Source: Flammeovirgaceae bacterium UBA2371 (GTDB lineage Bacteria; Bacteroidota; Bacteroidia; Cytophagales; Cyclobacteriaceae). Taken from it: a DNA stretch of 46,754 nt. Within the stretch, counting starts at the first letter, position 1, and each line of letters starts with the position of its first letter. Both the position numbers and the translations under genes were made by a program. The notes beneath the pieces were generated by a model. That model had not been told where the DNA came from, searched no databases, and saw nothing but the letters and a program-made list of their open reading frames with translations. Below are positions 16,987-25,996 of this stretch, piece by piece. The stretch spans positions 1-46,754 of the forward strand of contig DDTF01000061.1 of assembly GCA_002345965.1 (NCBI GenBank), read 5' to 3'.

Positions 16987-17943
16987 TTATTGATTGATGG
17001 GAGTAATGAAACTTTTGAATGCATCCAATCCTTTCTGGTACTCCGCTTGAGGAAGTGGAATATAACCTACATCGGGAACAAGTGACGGAGCATTATTCAA
17101 ATAAAAATTAACAAATGCTGCTACTTCTGGCCTTTTTGCTGCCACATCAGTCACGTATATAAATACTGGTCTGGATAAAGGAGCGTAGGTACCATCTTTC
17201 ACGGTTTGTGCAGAAGGCTCAATAACACCACTACCACTGTCCACTCCTACCAGCTTTAACTTATCAATATTTTCTTCATAGTAAGCCAATCCAAAAAAAC
17301 CTATAGAATTAATGTCTCCGGAAATTCCCTGAACCAAAACATTATCATCCTCGCTGGCGGTATAATCACCACGGCTTGAACCACTCTTACCTACTATTAC
17401 TTCTGTGAAATAATCGTACGTACCGGAAGCGACTCCAGGACCATACAAGTTAAACTGCTCATCAGGCCACCCATCACGAATCTGACTCCATTTTGTGATA
17501 GTACCTTGTGCAGATGGCTCCCATATTTTTTTTAATTCCTCTACAGTAAAATGATCCACCCAAGTATTCTCTTTGTTGACCAAAACTGCCAACCCGTCAT
17601 AGGCTATAGTCAATTCAAGAAACTTCACATTGTTTTCTGCACAAATAGCAGCTTCCTGCTGTTTTATGGGACGAGATGCATCATTGATATCCGTTTCACC
17701 ACGACTGAATTTATTAAATCCACCACCAGTGCCTGATACGCCAACAGTCACCCTCACTTTTGGTTGACCCACTCTGAATTCCTCAGCGATGGCCTCAGTT
17801 ATGGGATAAACCGTGCTAGAGCCATCAATTTTAACCTCCCCGTTTAATAAGTCTGCATTAGAACTGTTGTCTTTCGATCCACAAGACACAATGGATAGTG
17901 CTCCTGTGAGCAGATAAAAGAGTGTGGTTGATTTGAGGTTCAT
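16987..17943 (-). CDS. pstS: PstS phosphate-binding lipoprotein
   Basis: 318 residues with lipobox IVSC (Cys21), consistent with anchoring to a membrane facing the periplasm. Phosphate-binding signatures: DGSSTVYPIT near residue 39, SGTGGGF near 69 and SRPIK near 90; the later segment SGTYDYF also belongs to the ligand pocket. First gene of pstS-pstC-pstA-pstB-phoU. A -7 element and phosphate-box-like repeats lie upstream. Confidence 0.96.
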   Translation of the reverse strand: MNLKSTTLFYLLTGALSIVSCGSKDNSSNADLLNGEVKIDGSSTVYPITEAIAEEFRVGQPKVRVTVGVSGTGGGFNKFSRGETDINDASRPIKQQEAAICAENNVKFLELTIAYDGLAVLVNKENTWVDHFTVEELKKIWEPSAQGTITKWSQIRDGWPDEQFNLYGPGVASGTYDYFTEVIVGKSGSSRGDYTASEDDNVLVQGISGDINSIGFFGLAYYEENIDKLKLVGVDSGSGVIEPSAQTVKDGTYAPLSRPVFIYVTDVAAKRPEVAAFVNFYLNNAPSLVPDVGYIPLPQAEYQKGLDAFKSFITPINQ

Positions 17944-17965
17944 AAAATTAGCATTAAAATTTCCA

Positions 17966-17973
17966 CAAAAGTA
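17966..17973 (-). promoter_or_regulatory. -7 element of the pst operon promoter
   Basis: On the minus strand this reads TACTTTTG, a perfect TAnnTTTG, 22 nt before the pstS start codon. No TTG is present at the expected -33 spacing, as expected for an activator-dependent promoter. Confidence 0.65.
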
Positions 17974-18004
17974 CCTCAGTCAGGTGCTAGCTGCTGTCAC
18001 CCAA

Positions 18005-18032
18005 TGTTAAGCTTATGTTAAGCTATTGTTAC
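18005..18032 (-). promoter_or_regulatory. Phosphate-box-like triple repeat upstream of pstS
   Basis: In the direction of pstS the sequence contains GTAACA-N5-TTAACA-N5-TTAACA, three hexamers with strict 11-bp period (plus-strand positions 18027-18032, 18016-18021, 18005-18010). A fourth degenerate copy, GTGACA (17995-18000), is one base out of phase. The hexamer and spacing equal the TTAACA repeats described for PhoP of Bacillus and follow PhoB-type architecture. It lies 31 nt upstream of the -7 element. Confidence 0.7.
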
Positions 18033-18370
18033 CTCCATCTAGGTAAATACAGAAAATAATCACCAAATGGTAATACTTAGAAAAAGTAATAAAAACATTG
18101 AAAATGAGACTATCCAAAGTCGTAAGTAGCTTATTATCAACAATTTCAATTATAGGTTGGGCCTACTAATACTCAACCGTGAGCAATCAATTGAACCTGT
18201 AGCTGATCTTCTTAACATTGAGAGCTTCACGACTGAGTCTGCTGGTGACCAAGGTGTTTAGCCCGAAAACGATGACAAGCATTCTTTAGTTTTGCACACA
18301 AATTCTAAACTGATGGAATGTCCACTCCAAAATACACTTCGAGTAAAATGCTTGTCACAATCACATTAAT
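18033..18370. other. Intergenic region between the pst promoter and the first porin
   Basis: No convincing gene. It contains a perfect -7 element TAGTTTTG (18287-18294, plus strand) without a -33 partner, and an 11-bp perfect inverted repeat, TGACAAGCATT (18273-18283) and AATGCTTGTCA (18347-18357), whose arm centres are 74 bp apart. A frame is open from 18130 to 18366 except for one TAG at 18259; it has no ATG and may be chance or a gene remnant. Confidence 0.5.
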
Positions 18371-19588
18371 ATGCATAATTTAAGATATCTCTGCTCCGCT
18401 GCTTTGGTTTTGGTATCTTGGACGCTCCTTTTTGCACAAGCCGAAAATTCTACTGCGGAACAAAAGCCTGAGCCTCCAAAACAATGGTATCAGAATTTTA
18501 GCATTCGAGGTTACGCTCAAGTAAGGTATAACCGTTTACTGGAAACCAATCCTGATTTGAAGTGCGAGCAATGCGACCGTTCCTGGGGCGATAAAGGTGG
18601 TTTCTTTATTCGAAGAATGCGAATTATTTTTTCAGGCCAGATCAGCAAGAATGTATATTTCTATATTCAACCAGATTTTGCAAGTGCCCCAAGCTCTTCT
18701 TCACTCAACTTTGCCCAGCTAAGGGATGCCTATTTTGATGTGGGTGTTGATAAGGATAATGAATTCAGATTCAGAATTGGGCAAAGTAAAGTCCCCTTTG
18801 GCTTCGAAAATTTACAATCCAGCCAAAATCGCTTGCCTTTGGATCGCAACGATGGATTAAATAGTGCATTATCTAACGAACGAGACATTGGTGTGTTCTT
18901 TTATTGGGCCCCCAAAGAAATTCGGCAACGATTTTCTATGTTGGTGAGAGATGGATTCAAAGGTTCTGGAGACTATGGTGTATTTGCTTTCGGTGCTTTT
19001 AATGGACAAACTGCTAATAGACCTGACCTTAATGATGAACTCCATATTGTGGCCCGATTTTCATATCCATTTGTAATTGGTGATCAGATCATTGAACCAG
19101 GAATCCAGGCTTACACTGGGCAATTTGTTGTTAACACACTCAGTAACGGAGTAGGCACTTCTCCAAATGCAAGCTACCTTGATGAGCGTGCAGCCATTAC
19201 AATGGTTCTTTATCCTCGTCCATTTGGCATTCAAGCAGAATATAATGTGGGAAGAGGTCCTGAGTTTAACAAAAATACAGGCATAGTTGAAGAGTCTGCA
19301 TTGTCTGGAGGCTATGCAACATTGAATTATATGACAAAGATCAATAGCCAATTATTGTATCCTTTTGTGCGATACCAATATTACGATGGTGGTAAAAAGC
19401 ATGAATTGGATGCTAGAAGTTATAATGTGCGTGAATTGGAAATCGGGCTGGAATGGCAGCCTACAGAGACTTTTGAACTGGTAACAATGTATACCATTTC
19501 TTCACGAAGGTTTGAAGATTATGCAAAACCCAATAACGATCAGTCTGGGAGTCTTTTAAGAATTCAGGCTCAACTAAACTTTAGATAA
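18371..19588 (+). CDS. Phosphate-selective porin O/P family outer-membrane protein
   Basis: 405 residues with signal peptide about 1-22 (LLFAQ). The body is a 16-strand-type barrel typical of OprP/OprO: FSIRGYAQVRYN start, GFFIRRMRIIFSG near residue 77, KVPFGFENLQSSQNRLPLDR near 140 and a terminal strand ending LQAQLNFR-like with a final aromatic-Arg pair. It would admit phosphate or polyphosphate to the periplasm. A Cys-x2-Cys pair lies in an early loop (residues about 65-68). Head-to-head with the pst operon, in line with phosphate supply to PstS. No phosphate box in the correct orientation was found nearby. Confidence 0.82.
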   Translation: MHNLRYLCSAALVLVSWTLLFAQAENSTAEQKPEPPKQWYQNFSIRGYAQVRYNRLLETNPDLKCEQCDRSWGDKGGFFIRRMRIIFSGQISKNVYFYIQPDFASAPSSSSLNFAQLRDAYFDVGVDKDNEFRFRIGQSKVPFGFENLQSSQNRLPLDRNDGLNSALSNERDIGVFFYWAPKEIRQRFSMLVRDGFKGSGDYGVFAFGAFNGQTANRPDLNDELHIVARFSYPFVIGDQIIEPGIQAYTGQFVVNTLSNGVGTSPNASYLDERAAITMVLYPRPFGIQAEYNVGRGPEFNKNTGIVEESALSGGYATLNYMTKINSQLLYPFVRYQYYDGGKKHELDARSYNVRELEIGLEWQPTETFELVTMYTISSRRFEDYAKPNNDQSGSLLRIQAQLNFR

Positions 19589-19715
19589 TTCAAAATGTAC
19601 CACACTTTTGATCTTAACTTTAACAATAAATCATAGTTAAATAAACTTCATGGCTTTTCCCGTACAAAAGCTTTTGAACCATCTGTTAATTTGATATTAA
19701 GCAAACTTAAAGAGC

Positions 19716-20888
19716 ATGCCATATTCAAATAGAATTATCGCTTTATTCCTTTTCCTAGGTTTATTTACATCCCTTGTTGGTTTCAGTCAGGATGTAACAA
19801 AAAATAAATTCGGAAAAGGAATCAGAATAACTGCAGCTGATTCCTCCTTCTACTTAAAATTTGGACTTCGTTTTCAAACGTTATATGACGGAAGACTGAA
19901 TTTGGAAAGTCAGGATTATAACGATAGATTTCTCACTAGAAGATATCGGTTGAAGTTTGATGGATGGGTATATAATCCAAAGATTGTGTATAAACTTGAG
20001 CTAGGTATTTCAAATCAGGATATTAGCGGAGGCGACATACCTCAAACAGGAGAAACATCACGCATCATTCTGGATGCAGTCCTAAAATATAATTTCGCGC
20101 CAAATTGGACACTTTGGTTTGGTCAAACCAAATTACCAGGAAATAGAGAACGAGTAATTTCATCACAGGCTCTGCAATTCGTTGATCGTAGTAATGTAAA
20201 CTCTAGATTTAACATCGATCGGGATGCAGGTCTACAGCTGCACTACGAGGTGGACAAAGTAAAATTGATTGGTTCAATTTCTACAGGAGATGGTAGAAAC
20301 ATTATTACCAATCAGGTTGGTGGATATGATTACACCGTGCGGGGAGAATACCTGCCTTTTGGGGAATTTACTGATGGTGGTGATTATTTTAGTTCAGACC
20401 TTAGCAGAGAACCAAAACCTAAACTCTCTATTGGAGTCACCTACGATTACAACGACAGGGCAACAAGACAGCGCGGACAATTAGGGGATTTCCTCTCTGC
20501 ACAACGCGATTTGGAATCAATTTTTATTGATGCATATTTTAAATACAATGGTATTTCATCCCTCGTTGAATATGCCAATAAAAAATCTCCAGATGGTGCT
20601 GTCATTTTAGATGGTGGTGGCAATTTTGTTGAGGCTTTTTACACTGGGTCCGGAATCAGCTGGCAAGCAGGCTATTTGTTCAAAAATAATTTTGAGATAG
20701 CTGGTCGCTATACACATGTATCACCGGAAAAAATAACATTAAGAAATGAAAACACACAGTATACACTTGGCTTTTCAAGGTATATTGTTGGTCACAACCT
20801 CAAAATTCAAAGTGATATCACACTAATACAAGAAGATACACGGGATGATCAGCTCATGACCAGGTTTCAAATAGAATTGGCCTTTTAA
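19716..20888 (+). CDS. Second OprP/O-type porin
   Basis: 390 residues, signal peptide about 1-25 (LVGFSQ), then strands such as FYLKFGLRFQTLYDGR, FLTRRYRLKFDGWVYN and WFGQTKLPGNRERVISSQALQFVDRS, and a final strand RFQIELAF ending in Phe as outer-membrane barrels do. It is distantly related to the preceding porin and follows it by 127 nt, so the two may be co-regulated. TTAA motifs at 19686, 19697 and 19707 are roughly 11-bp spaced but only 6-26 nt before the start codon. Substrate probably an anion such as phosphate. Confidence 0.8.
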   Translation: MPYSNRIIALFLFLGLFTSLVGFSQDVTKNKFGKGIRITAADSSFYLKFGLRFQTLYDGRLNLESQDYNDRFLTRRYRLKFDGWVYNPKIVYKLELGISNQDISGGDIPQTGETSRIILDAVLKYNFAPNWTLWFGQTKLPGNRERVISSQALQFVDRSNVNSRFNIDRDAGLQLHYEVDKVKLIGSISTGDGRNIITNQVGGYDYTVRGEYLPFGEFTDGGDYFSSDLSREPKPKLSIGVTYDYNDRATRQRGQLGDFLSAQRDLESIFIDAYFKYNGISSLVEYANKKSPDGAVILDGGGNFVEAFYTGSGISWQAGYLFKNNFEIAGRYTHVSPEKITLRNENTQYTLGFSRYIVGHNLKIQSDITLIQEDTRDDQLMTRFQIELAF

Positions 20889-21027
20889 CAAAAGTAAAAA
20901 ACGCCTATTCTTCTCCCGTAATCAACGGTAGATGTGTAAATTGCTTGGCATAATGGCGAACCCTTCTGTTCGTTCTCCCGTAAATCAATCAGGTTAATAT
21001 CTAACCATTATTAAACCAAAGGCCACG

Positions 21028-21816
21028 GTGAGAAGATTCATAAGATTTTTTTCTTTGAATTTGTGGGGCAACCTCCCTTCTGCCTGGCAACGTGCGCTGT
21101 CAAAGGGTTACGCGCAAGTTTACAATAAAAGTTACAGCAGATTAATTATTGGTCCTTACTGTAAATTTAATTACAAAGACCCTTCTTATCTCACTCAATT
21201 CAAGCCTGCCAGCGGTAAGAACACCTATCAAAACTTTCAGGATTTTTTCACACGGGTTTACAAAGAGCCATTGCAAATTTCCTGCAGTGCCGCCTGGCCA
21301 TGCGAAGGACTGTTGTGTGAGTATGGAAAAGTGAGTGATACAAAACTTGTTACTGTTAAAGGTCAAAAACGACACCTGCGGAATGTTTTTGGTGAATTGG
21401 GAAATAGCATCCCGGATCACTACTACTTTTCTAATGTCTTTCTTCATAACAACAATTATCATCGCATCCACAGTCCTGTTAGTGGAACCATTACTCATAT
21501 TGAACACATTCCAGGAGACCTGGTTGTTTTACGTCCATGGATTTATAAAAATGATCCTTCCTTGCCTGCTCTTCGCAATGAGCGCATCAATGTGGCCATC
21601 CAATCAAAAAATAATAAGCAATGGTTTCTATCAATAGTTGGTGGCCCCGCTGTAGGTACTATAGTAATGGCGCAAACGTTGGCTCATGGGTCAATGGTTA
21701 AAATTGGAGAAGAACTAGCCACATTTCTGCTCGGTTCCACCTGCTGTATTGCTTCTCCATTACCTATACAGCATGCTTCTGTTGGACAGCAAGTGACCGT
21801 TGGTAAACCTCTTTAA
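21028..21816 (+). CDS. Phosphatidylserine decarboxylase-family protein
   Basis: 262 residues from a GTG start. Family signs: FQDFFTR near residue 70, YHRIHSP (His145, His148) and the self-cleavage site LGST (Gly236-Ser237), where the Ser would become the pyruvoyl group. The PxDG segment that carries the catalytic-triad Asp in known enzymes reads PCEG here (Glu93), a conservative but unusual change. The protein would decarboxylate phosphatidylserine to phosphatidylethanolamine at the membrane. Shorter than the 322-residue Escherichia coli enzyme. No phosphatidylserine synthase gene is adjacent. Confidence 0.8.
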   Translation: MRRFIRFFSLNLWGNLPSAWQRALSKGYAQVYNKSYSRLIIGPYCKFNYKDPSYLTQFKPASGKNTYQNFQDFFTRVYKEPLQISCSAAWPCEGLLCEYGKVSDTKLVTVKGQKRHLRNVFGELGNSIPDHYYFSNVFLHNNNYHRIHSPVSGTITHIEHIPGDLVVLRPWIYKNDPSLPALRNERINVAIQSKNNKQWFLSIVGGPAVGTIVMAQTLAHGSMVKIGEELATFLLGSTCCIASPLPIQHASVGQQVTVGKPL

Positions 21817-21912
21817 TCCCCATCTGAATACTTATCTTCACCAATTGATGATCAAAAGGTGATTATTAGCTGATTTTTTACGTATTTGATTTACCTAAAA
21901 TATTCAGAACCG

Positions 21913-23481
21913 ATGAAAAAAATAACTCTCCTCAGCCTGTTTAGTGTCGCATTGCTTTTTGGTTGTCAACCCGAATATGACCTCATCATCAAAAACGGTA
22001 CGGTCTACGATGGATCAGGAAATCCTCCTGTCCAATCAGATGTGGCAATTAATAATGATAAGATTGTGAAAATTGGTAATCTCACCAATGCCAAAGCAAA
22101 AAAGATAATTGATGCCTCCGGACTGGCTGTAGCACCAGGATTTATCGATTTACATGCTCACCTTGATCCGCTGCTGGAACTACCAGGAGCAGAGAGTGCT
22201 ATACGACAAGGAGTGACTACTTCTTTGGGTGGTCCCGATGGATCCTCACCATGGCCAATAGGCAGTTACCTTGATAAAGCAGACAGCCTTGGCATGGGTA
22301 TGAACGTAGCCTTTCTTGTAGGGCATAATACCATCCGAAGAAATATTATGAAGCTGGAAAACAGGGCCCCAACTGCAGAGGAGCTTGCTTCTATGGTAGC
22401 ACAAGTAGAGCAAGGGATGAACGAAGGAGCCTTCGGAATTTCTACAGGGTTAAAATATTTGCCGGGTGCTTTTTCAACCGTAGATGAAGTGATCACCTTG
22501 TCAAAAGCAGCGTCCAAGCACAATGGTATCTATACCTCACACTTGCGAGAAGAAGGCATTGGATTGTTAGAAGCTGTTTATGAAGCCATCCAAATAGGCA
22601 GAGAAGCCAACATTCCCATCGTGCTTACTCATCACAAGGCAATAGGTACAAAAATGTGGGGAGGAAGCGTAAAAACCCTATCTATGGTAGACAGCGCCCG
22701 AAAAATAGGTATTGATGTTATGATGGATCAATATCCTTACAATGCCAGCTATACCGGAATTGGTGTACTTATTCCTTCATGGTCAATGGCCGGTGGCACT
22801 CCCGAATTTAAAAAGCGGATCAGTGATCCGGTTTTGAAAGACAGGATTAAAAAAGAAATTGTTCACAACATTCTTTATGATCGAGGTGGTGCAGATTTGA
22901 ATCGAATTCAATTTGCATTGGTCAGCTGGAAAAAAGATTTAGAGGGCAGGACACTTAACGATTGGCTGATTGAAAGAAAAATGGAACCTACAATAGAAAA
23001 TGGAGCAGAGTTGGTCATTGAAGCGCAACTCAATGGTGGTGCATCCTGTGTATACTTTGCCATGGACGATGCTGATGTAGAGCGTATTATGCAACATCCA
23101 CAAACTATGATTGCTTCTGACGGCAGATTGGTGTCACCGGGAGATGGACACCCTCACCCTCGCTGGTATGGTACCTTCCCGCGTGTGCTTGGTGTATATG
23201 TCAGGGAGAAGAAAGTAATTCCGTTGGAAGTCGCCATTCAAAAAATGACCATGATGCCGGCAGATAGATTAGGTCTTGGTGACCGGGGTAGAATTAAAGA
23301 AAATACTTTTGCTGATGTGGTTGTATTCAATCCGGAAACTGTTGTAGACAAGGCCACTTTTCAAAACCCACACCAATATCCTGAAGGGATTGATTATGTG
23401 CTTGTCAATGGCGTATTAGCAGTAGAAAATGGCAAATACAAAGATGTTCGCTCGGGAAAAGTATTAAGACACGGCAAGTGA
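21913..23481 (+). CDS. Lipoprotein amidohydrolase, D-aminoacylase type
   Basis: 522 residues from ATG at 21913, which gives a lipoprotein signal with lipobox LFGC (Cys18); an upstream ATG at 21886 would spoil it. Amidohydrolase motifs: HAH (His81, His83) in GFIDLHAHLD, SHLREEG (His210), THHK (His240) and IASDG (Asp403). This arrangement is that of N-acyl-D-amino-acid deacylases, which hydrolyse N-acyl-D-amino acids. Periplasmic, lipid-anchored location. Possible role in recycling D-amino-acid-containing peptides; substrate not proven. The oxygenase gene follows after 54 nt. Confidence 0.85.
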   Translation: MKKITLLSLFSVALLFGCQPEYDLIIKNGTVYDGSGNPPVQSDVAINNDKIVKIGNLTNAKAKKIIDASGLAVAPGFIDLHAHLDPLLELPGAESAIRQGVTTSLGGPDGSSPWPIGSYLDKADSLGMGMNVAFLVGHNTIRRNIMKLENRAPTAEELASMVAQVEQGMNEGAFGISTGLKYLPGAFSTVDEVITLSKAASKHNGIYTSHLREEGIGLLEAVYEAIQIGREANIPIVLTHHKAIGTKMWGGSVKTLSMVDSARKIGIDVMMDQYPYNASYTGIGVLIPSWSMAGGTPEFKKRISDPVLKDRIKKEIVHNILYDRGGADLNRIQFALVSWKKDLEGRTLNDWLIERKMEPTIENGAELVIEAQLNGGASCVYFAMDDADVERIMQHPQTMIASDGRLVSPGDGHPHPRWYGTFPRVLGVYVREKKVIPLEVAIQKMTMMPADRLGLGDRGRIKENTFADVVVFNPETVVDKATFQNPHQYPEGIDYVLVNGVLAVENGKYKDVRSGKVLRHGK

Positions 23482-23535
23482 TCGTGTCACCTGATTGATC
23501 CAATTTACTTAACTTTAGTTATTAAAAATATTTTT

Positions 23536-24618
23536 ATGAAATCAGCTCAGGATAAGGGAGTAGAAGCGGTTAATCAGGAATTCAAGAAGTATGAACAGGT
23601 GAATAAAAACCAAACCTATCACCTTTCAGAAAAGGAGGGGAAGGAACAATTTGATGAGGAGTACGAAATCAAAACCTCCGATATGAGTTTGTACCTGCAT
23701 GGCGGTGAGAAAGGGAAAAAAGAATTTGCAAGGCAGCTTGGTGAGGCCATGCGTGGGATTGGTTTTACTATTCTGTCGGGACATGGCATTGATCCTTCTC
23801 TTTACAAAGAAGCTGAAAAAAAGATTGCTGAGTTTTTTGAAACCACTACAAGGGAAGAGAGAATGAAGTTTCACGCGAAGCGTGTAGGGTCTGTCAATCA
23901 AGGTTATTTTCCTATGAAGGAAACTACAATTATTCATCCCGATCTGGTGGAGGGCTGGGTCTTCTGCAGGAGAGCTTTTAATATGGACAATGATCCCAAC
24001 TATAAGGAGTCGGACTTCTGGCCACGTCCTGGGTACGAGCCTTTCTTCAGAAAAATTGTTTTGGAACACGAGAAGTTGATCTTGCCAATCATGCAGAGCA
24101 TACTCACCTATCTAGGTTGCGACCCTACACTTTACGATAATAAATTAACGGGAACCAACTTTGGATTCAGGTTGAATTACTACCCGGCCATCAGTAAAGA
24201 AGATGATGAATCAGGAGCAGGCAGAATGTTGGGTCATGAAGATGTCGATTTGTTTACCATCCTTCCAGCTCAATCTGTAGATGGGTTGCAGGTTTTGAAT
24301 AGGGAAAACATGAAGTGGATTAGATTGAAAGCACCAGAAGGTGCTATTATTCTCAATACGGGTGATTACATGCAACGCATCACCAACGACCTGCTACCGT
24401 CCACAACTCATCGTGTGAGTAAGCCTATCAACAAAAAAATGAACAATACCCCGCGAATAAGTTTACCTATGGCAGTCTATGTATGGGAGGATGAAATATT
24501 GGAAGTGTTGCCCAATACAGGTACACCTAAATATGACCCCATTCGCGCTGAAGAATTTCACACCAAAATTACCAGCAAGTATTATGGAGATGACTACTCG
24601 AAGCCGAAGAACAAGTAA
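23536..24618 (+). CDS. 2-oxoglutarate/Fe(II)-dependent oxygenase (isopenicillin-N-synthase-like)
   Basis: 360 residues, cytoplasmic. The first 40 residues are charged. The non-haem oxygenase N domain includes AMRGIGFTILSGHGID (residues about 71-86). The catalytic core has the facial triad His234, Asp236 (GHEDVD) and His292 (THRVSKP), with Arg307 in PRISLP for 2-oxoglutarate binding. Such enzymes hydroxylate or desaturate small molecules, for example amino acids, gibberellins or flavonoids. It lies between two amidohydrolase genes, convergent with the second. Substrate unknown. Confidence 0.88.
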   Translation: MKSAQDKGVEAVNQEFKKYEQVNKNQTYHLSEKEGKEQFDEEYEIKTSDMSLYLHGGEKGKKEFARQLGEAMRGIGFTILSGHGIDPSLYKEAEKKIAEFFETTTREERMKFHAKRVGSVNQGYFPMKETTIIHPDLVEGWVFCRRAFNMDNDPNYKESDFWPRPGYEPFFRKIVLEHEKLILPIMQSILTYLGCDPTLYDNKLTGTNFGFRLNYYPAISKEDDESGAGRMLGHEDVDLFTILPAQSVDGLQVLNRENMKWIRLKAPEGAIILNTGDYMQRITNDLLPSTTHRVSKPINKKMNNTPRISLPMAVYVWEDEILEVLPNTGTPKYDPIRAEEFHTKITSKYYGDDYSKPKNK

Positions 24619-24637
24619 ATAATCCTGTGCTTTTTGT

Positions 24638-25996
24638 TTAGCGCTTCTCCAGTCTTTTCATCATAGCGGTGAGAGAATCTTTGGGTAAATACTTTTCTCC
24701 GATCATTACCGCTTCAATATTCATGGTGTTCCGTATGTCCTCCAAGGGATTAGCATTCAATAACACCAGGTCAGAAACAGCCCCGATTTTGATCACACCT
24801 GAATCATCTTTACCCAAATAGTCAGCCACGTTGATAGTTCCGGTCTGTAATGCTTCAAAAGGTGTCAACCCCGAATCAACCATGTATTTCAATTCTTGAT
24901 GCGCTGAAAATCCCGGAACATTAAAAATCTGAGGTGCATCAGAACCCAACAAGATCCCCACGCCATTTTGTTGGCAATCATTAATCAATTTTCTGCGAAG
25001 TTGAATATATGCCAACACTTTTTCCTTATTGTATCTTTTATCTGATAGTAAACTCTTTTTTGCTTTGCCCCAATTCTCAAGAGTTTCATCTTTCATGTAT
25101 TTCATCTCTGGTGCACTGAGGTGTACCTCTGCTTCAGCAGGAACCATCCACCGTTCTGCCAATGCCTGAGTGGGAACCATCCAAATATTTTTTTCATTTA
25201 ATCCCTGAATGATTTCAGGAATACGGGTGGTATCTGCCATAGGTGAAGAATAGATCCCAAAAAGTCCATTGCCCTCTTCTCCAATTTCTTCGATGTTGGG
25301 CACCAATGCTTCCACAAATCCATCCATGTGGTCAATTGAAGAATAACCCGCATCAATGGCCCTTTTAATACCCACGTCAAAAGACACATGTCCTACGAAT
25401 GGAATGCCCAGCTCGTTGGCAGTAGAAGTAATTGCGCTAAAAGTTTCTGGGGTTAAGCCAGGATGTAGTTTTAAATAATCATATCCAGCTGCCTTCTGAT
25501 CCTTTACTTTTTGAATGCCTTCTTCAACTGTCTTTACCGTATTGCCGTTAAAAGACGGACCTGTAGTATAAAAATGGGGACCCAAAATTTCTCCATTGTT
25601 AATTTTTTCTCTTAACTCCAGGTGCTTTGGATGGCCCAACATACCCCGTATGGTTGTAACACCGTTAGCAAGAAAGAGAGACAACACTTCTTTCATGGGT
25701 TCCATATCCTCTATCGGTGGTACGTGTGCATGCATCTCCGCCAATCCCGGAATTAAGTATTTTCCACTTCCATTGACAACAATGGCATCGTCACTAAATG
25801 CCACCTGACCAGATGCGCCCATGGCCACAATTTTTCCCGACCTCACCACCACGTCCTGATTTTCCAATATCCCCTCCTGGTCCATGGTTATTACTTCAAC
25901 GGCCTGAAAAACCAATTGTGGATCTTGTCCCTCTTTTGTATTGGGTTGGCATGAGAATAGATAAACTATACCGACAATTATTATGGCTGACCTCAT
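24638..25996 (-). CDS. Lipoprotein amidohydrolase (imidazolonepropionase-like)
   Basis: 452 residues with lipobox LFSC (Cys16). Metal centre: HAH (His89, His91), a probable carboxylated Lys177 in YLKLHPG, His203 (VGHVSF), His223 (IDHMDG) and Asp353 (LLGSDAP). This set fits the binuclear amidohydrolase group that includes prolidase-like and Xaa-His dipeptidase-like exported enzymes of Bacteroidota. It probably cleaves a dipeptide or cyclic amide in the periplasm. Convergent with the oxygenase gene (19 nt apart). Not closely similar to the other amidohydrolase in the window. Confidence 0.87.
   Translation of the reverse strand: MRSAIIIVGIVYLFSCQPNTKEGQDPQLVFQAVEVITMDQEGILENQDVVVRSGKIVAMGASGQVAFSDDAIVVNGSGKYLIPGLAEMHAHVPPIEDMEPMKEVLSLFLANGVTTIRGMLGHPKHLELREKINNGEILGPHFYTTGPSFNGNTVKTVEEGIQKVKDQKAAGYDYLKLHPGLTPETFSAITSTANELGIPFVGHVSFDVGIKRAIDAGYSSIDHMDGFVEALVPNIEEIGEEGNGLFGIYSSPMADTTRIPEIIQGLNEKNIWMVPTQALAERWMVPAEAEVHLSAPEMKYMKDETLENWGKAKKSLLSDKRYNKEKVLAYIQLRRKLINDCQQNGVGILLGSDAPQIFNVPGFSAHQELKYMVDSGLTPFEALQTGTINVADYLGKDDSGVIKIGAVSDLVLLNANPLEDIRNTMNIEAVMIGEKYLPKDSLTAMMKRLEKR

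Noticed and set aside
19684..19710. TTAA motifs at about 11-bp spacing as a phosphate box for the second porin
   Set aside because: They end 6 nt before the start codon and are oriented opposite to the pst box relative to transcription, so they are a poor activator site; AT-rich chance is likely.
23626..24069. A 147-codon minus-strand frame opposite the oxygenase gene
   Set aside because: Antisense to a gene with an intact catalytic triad; composition follows the reversed codons of the real gene.
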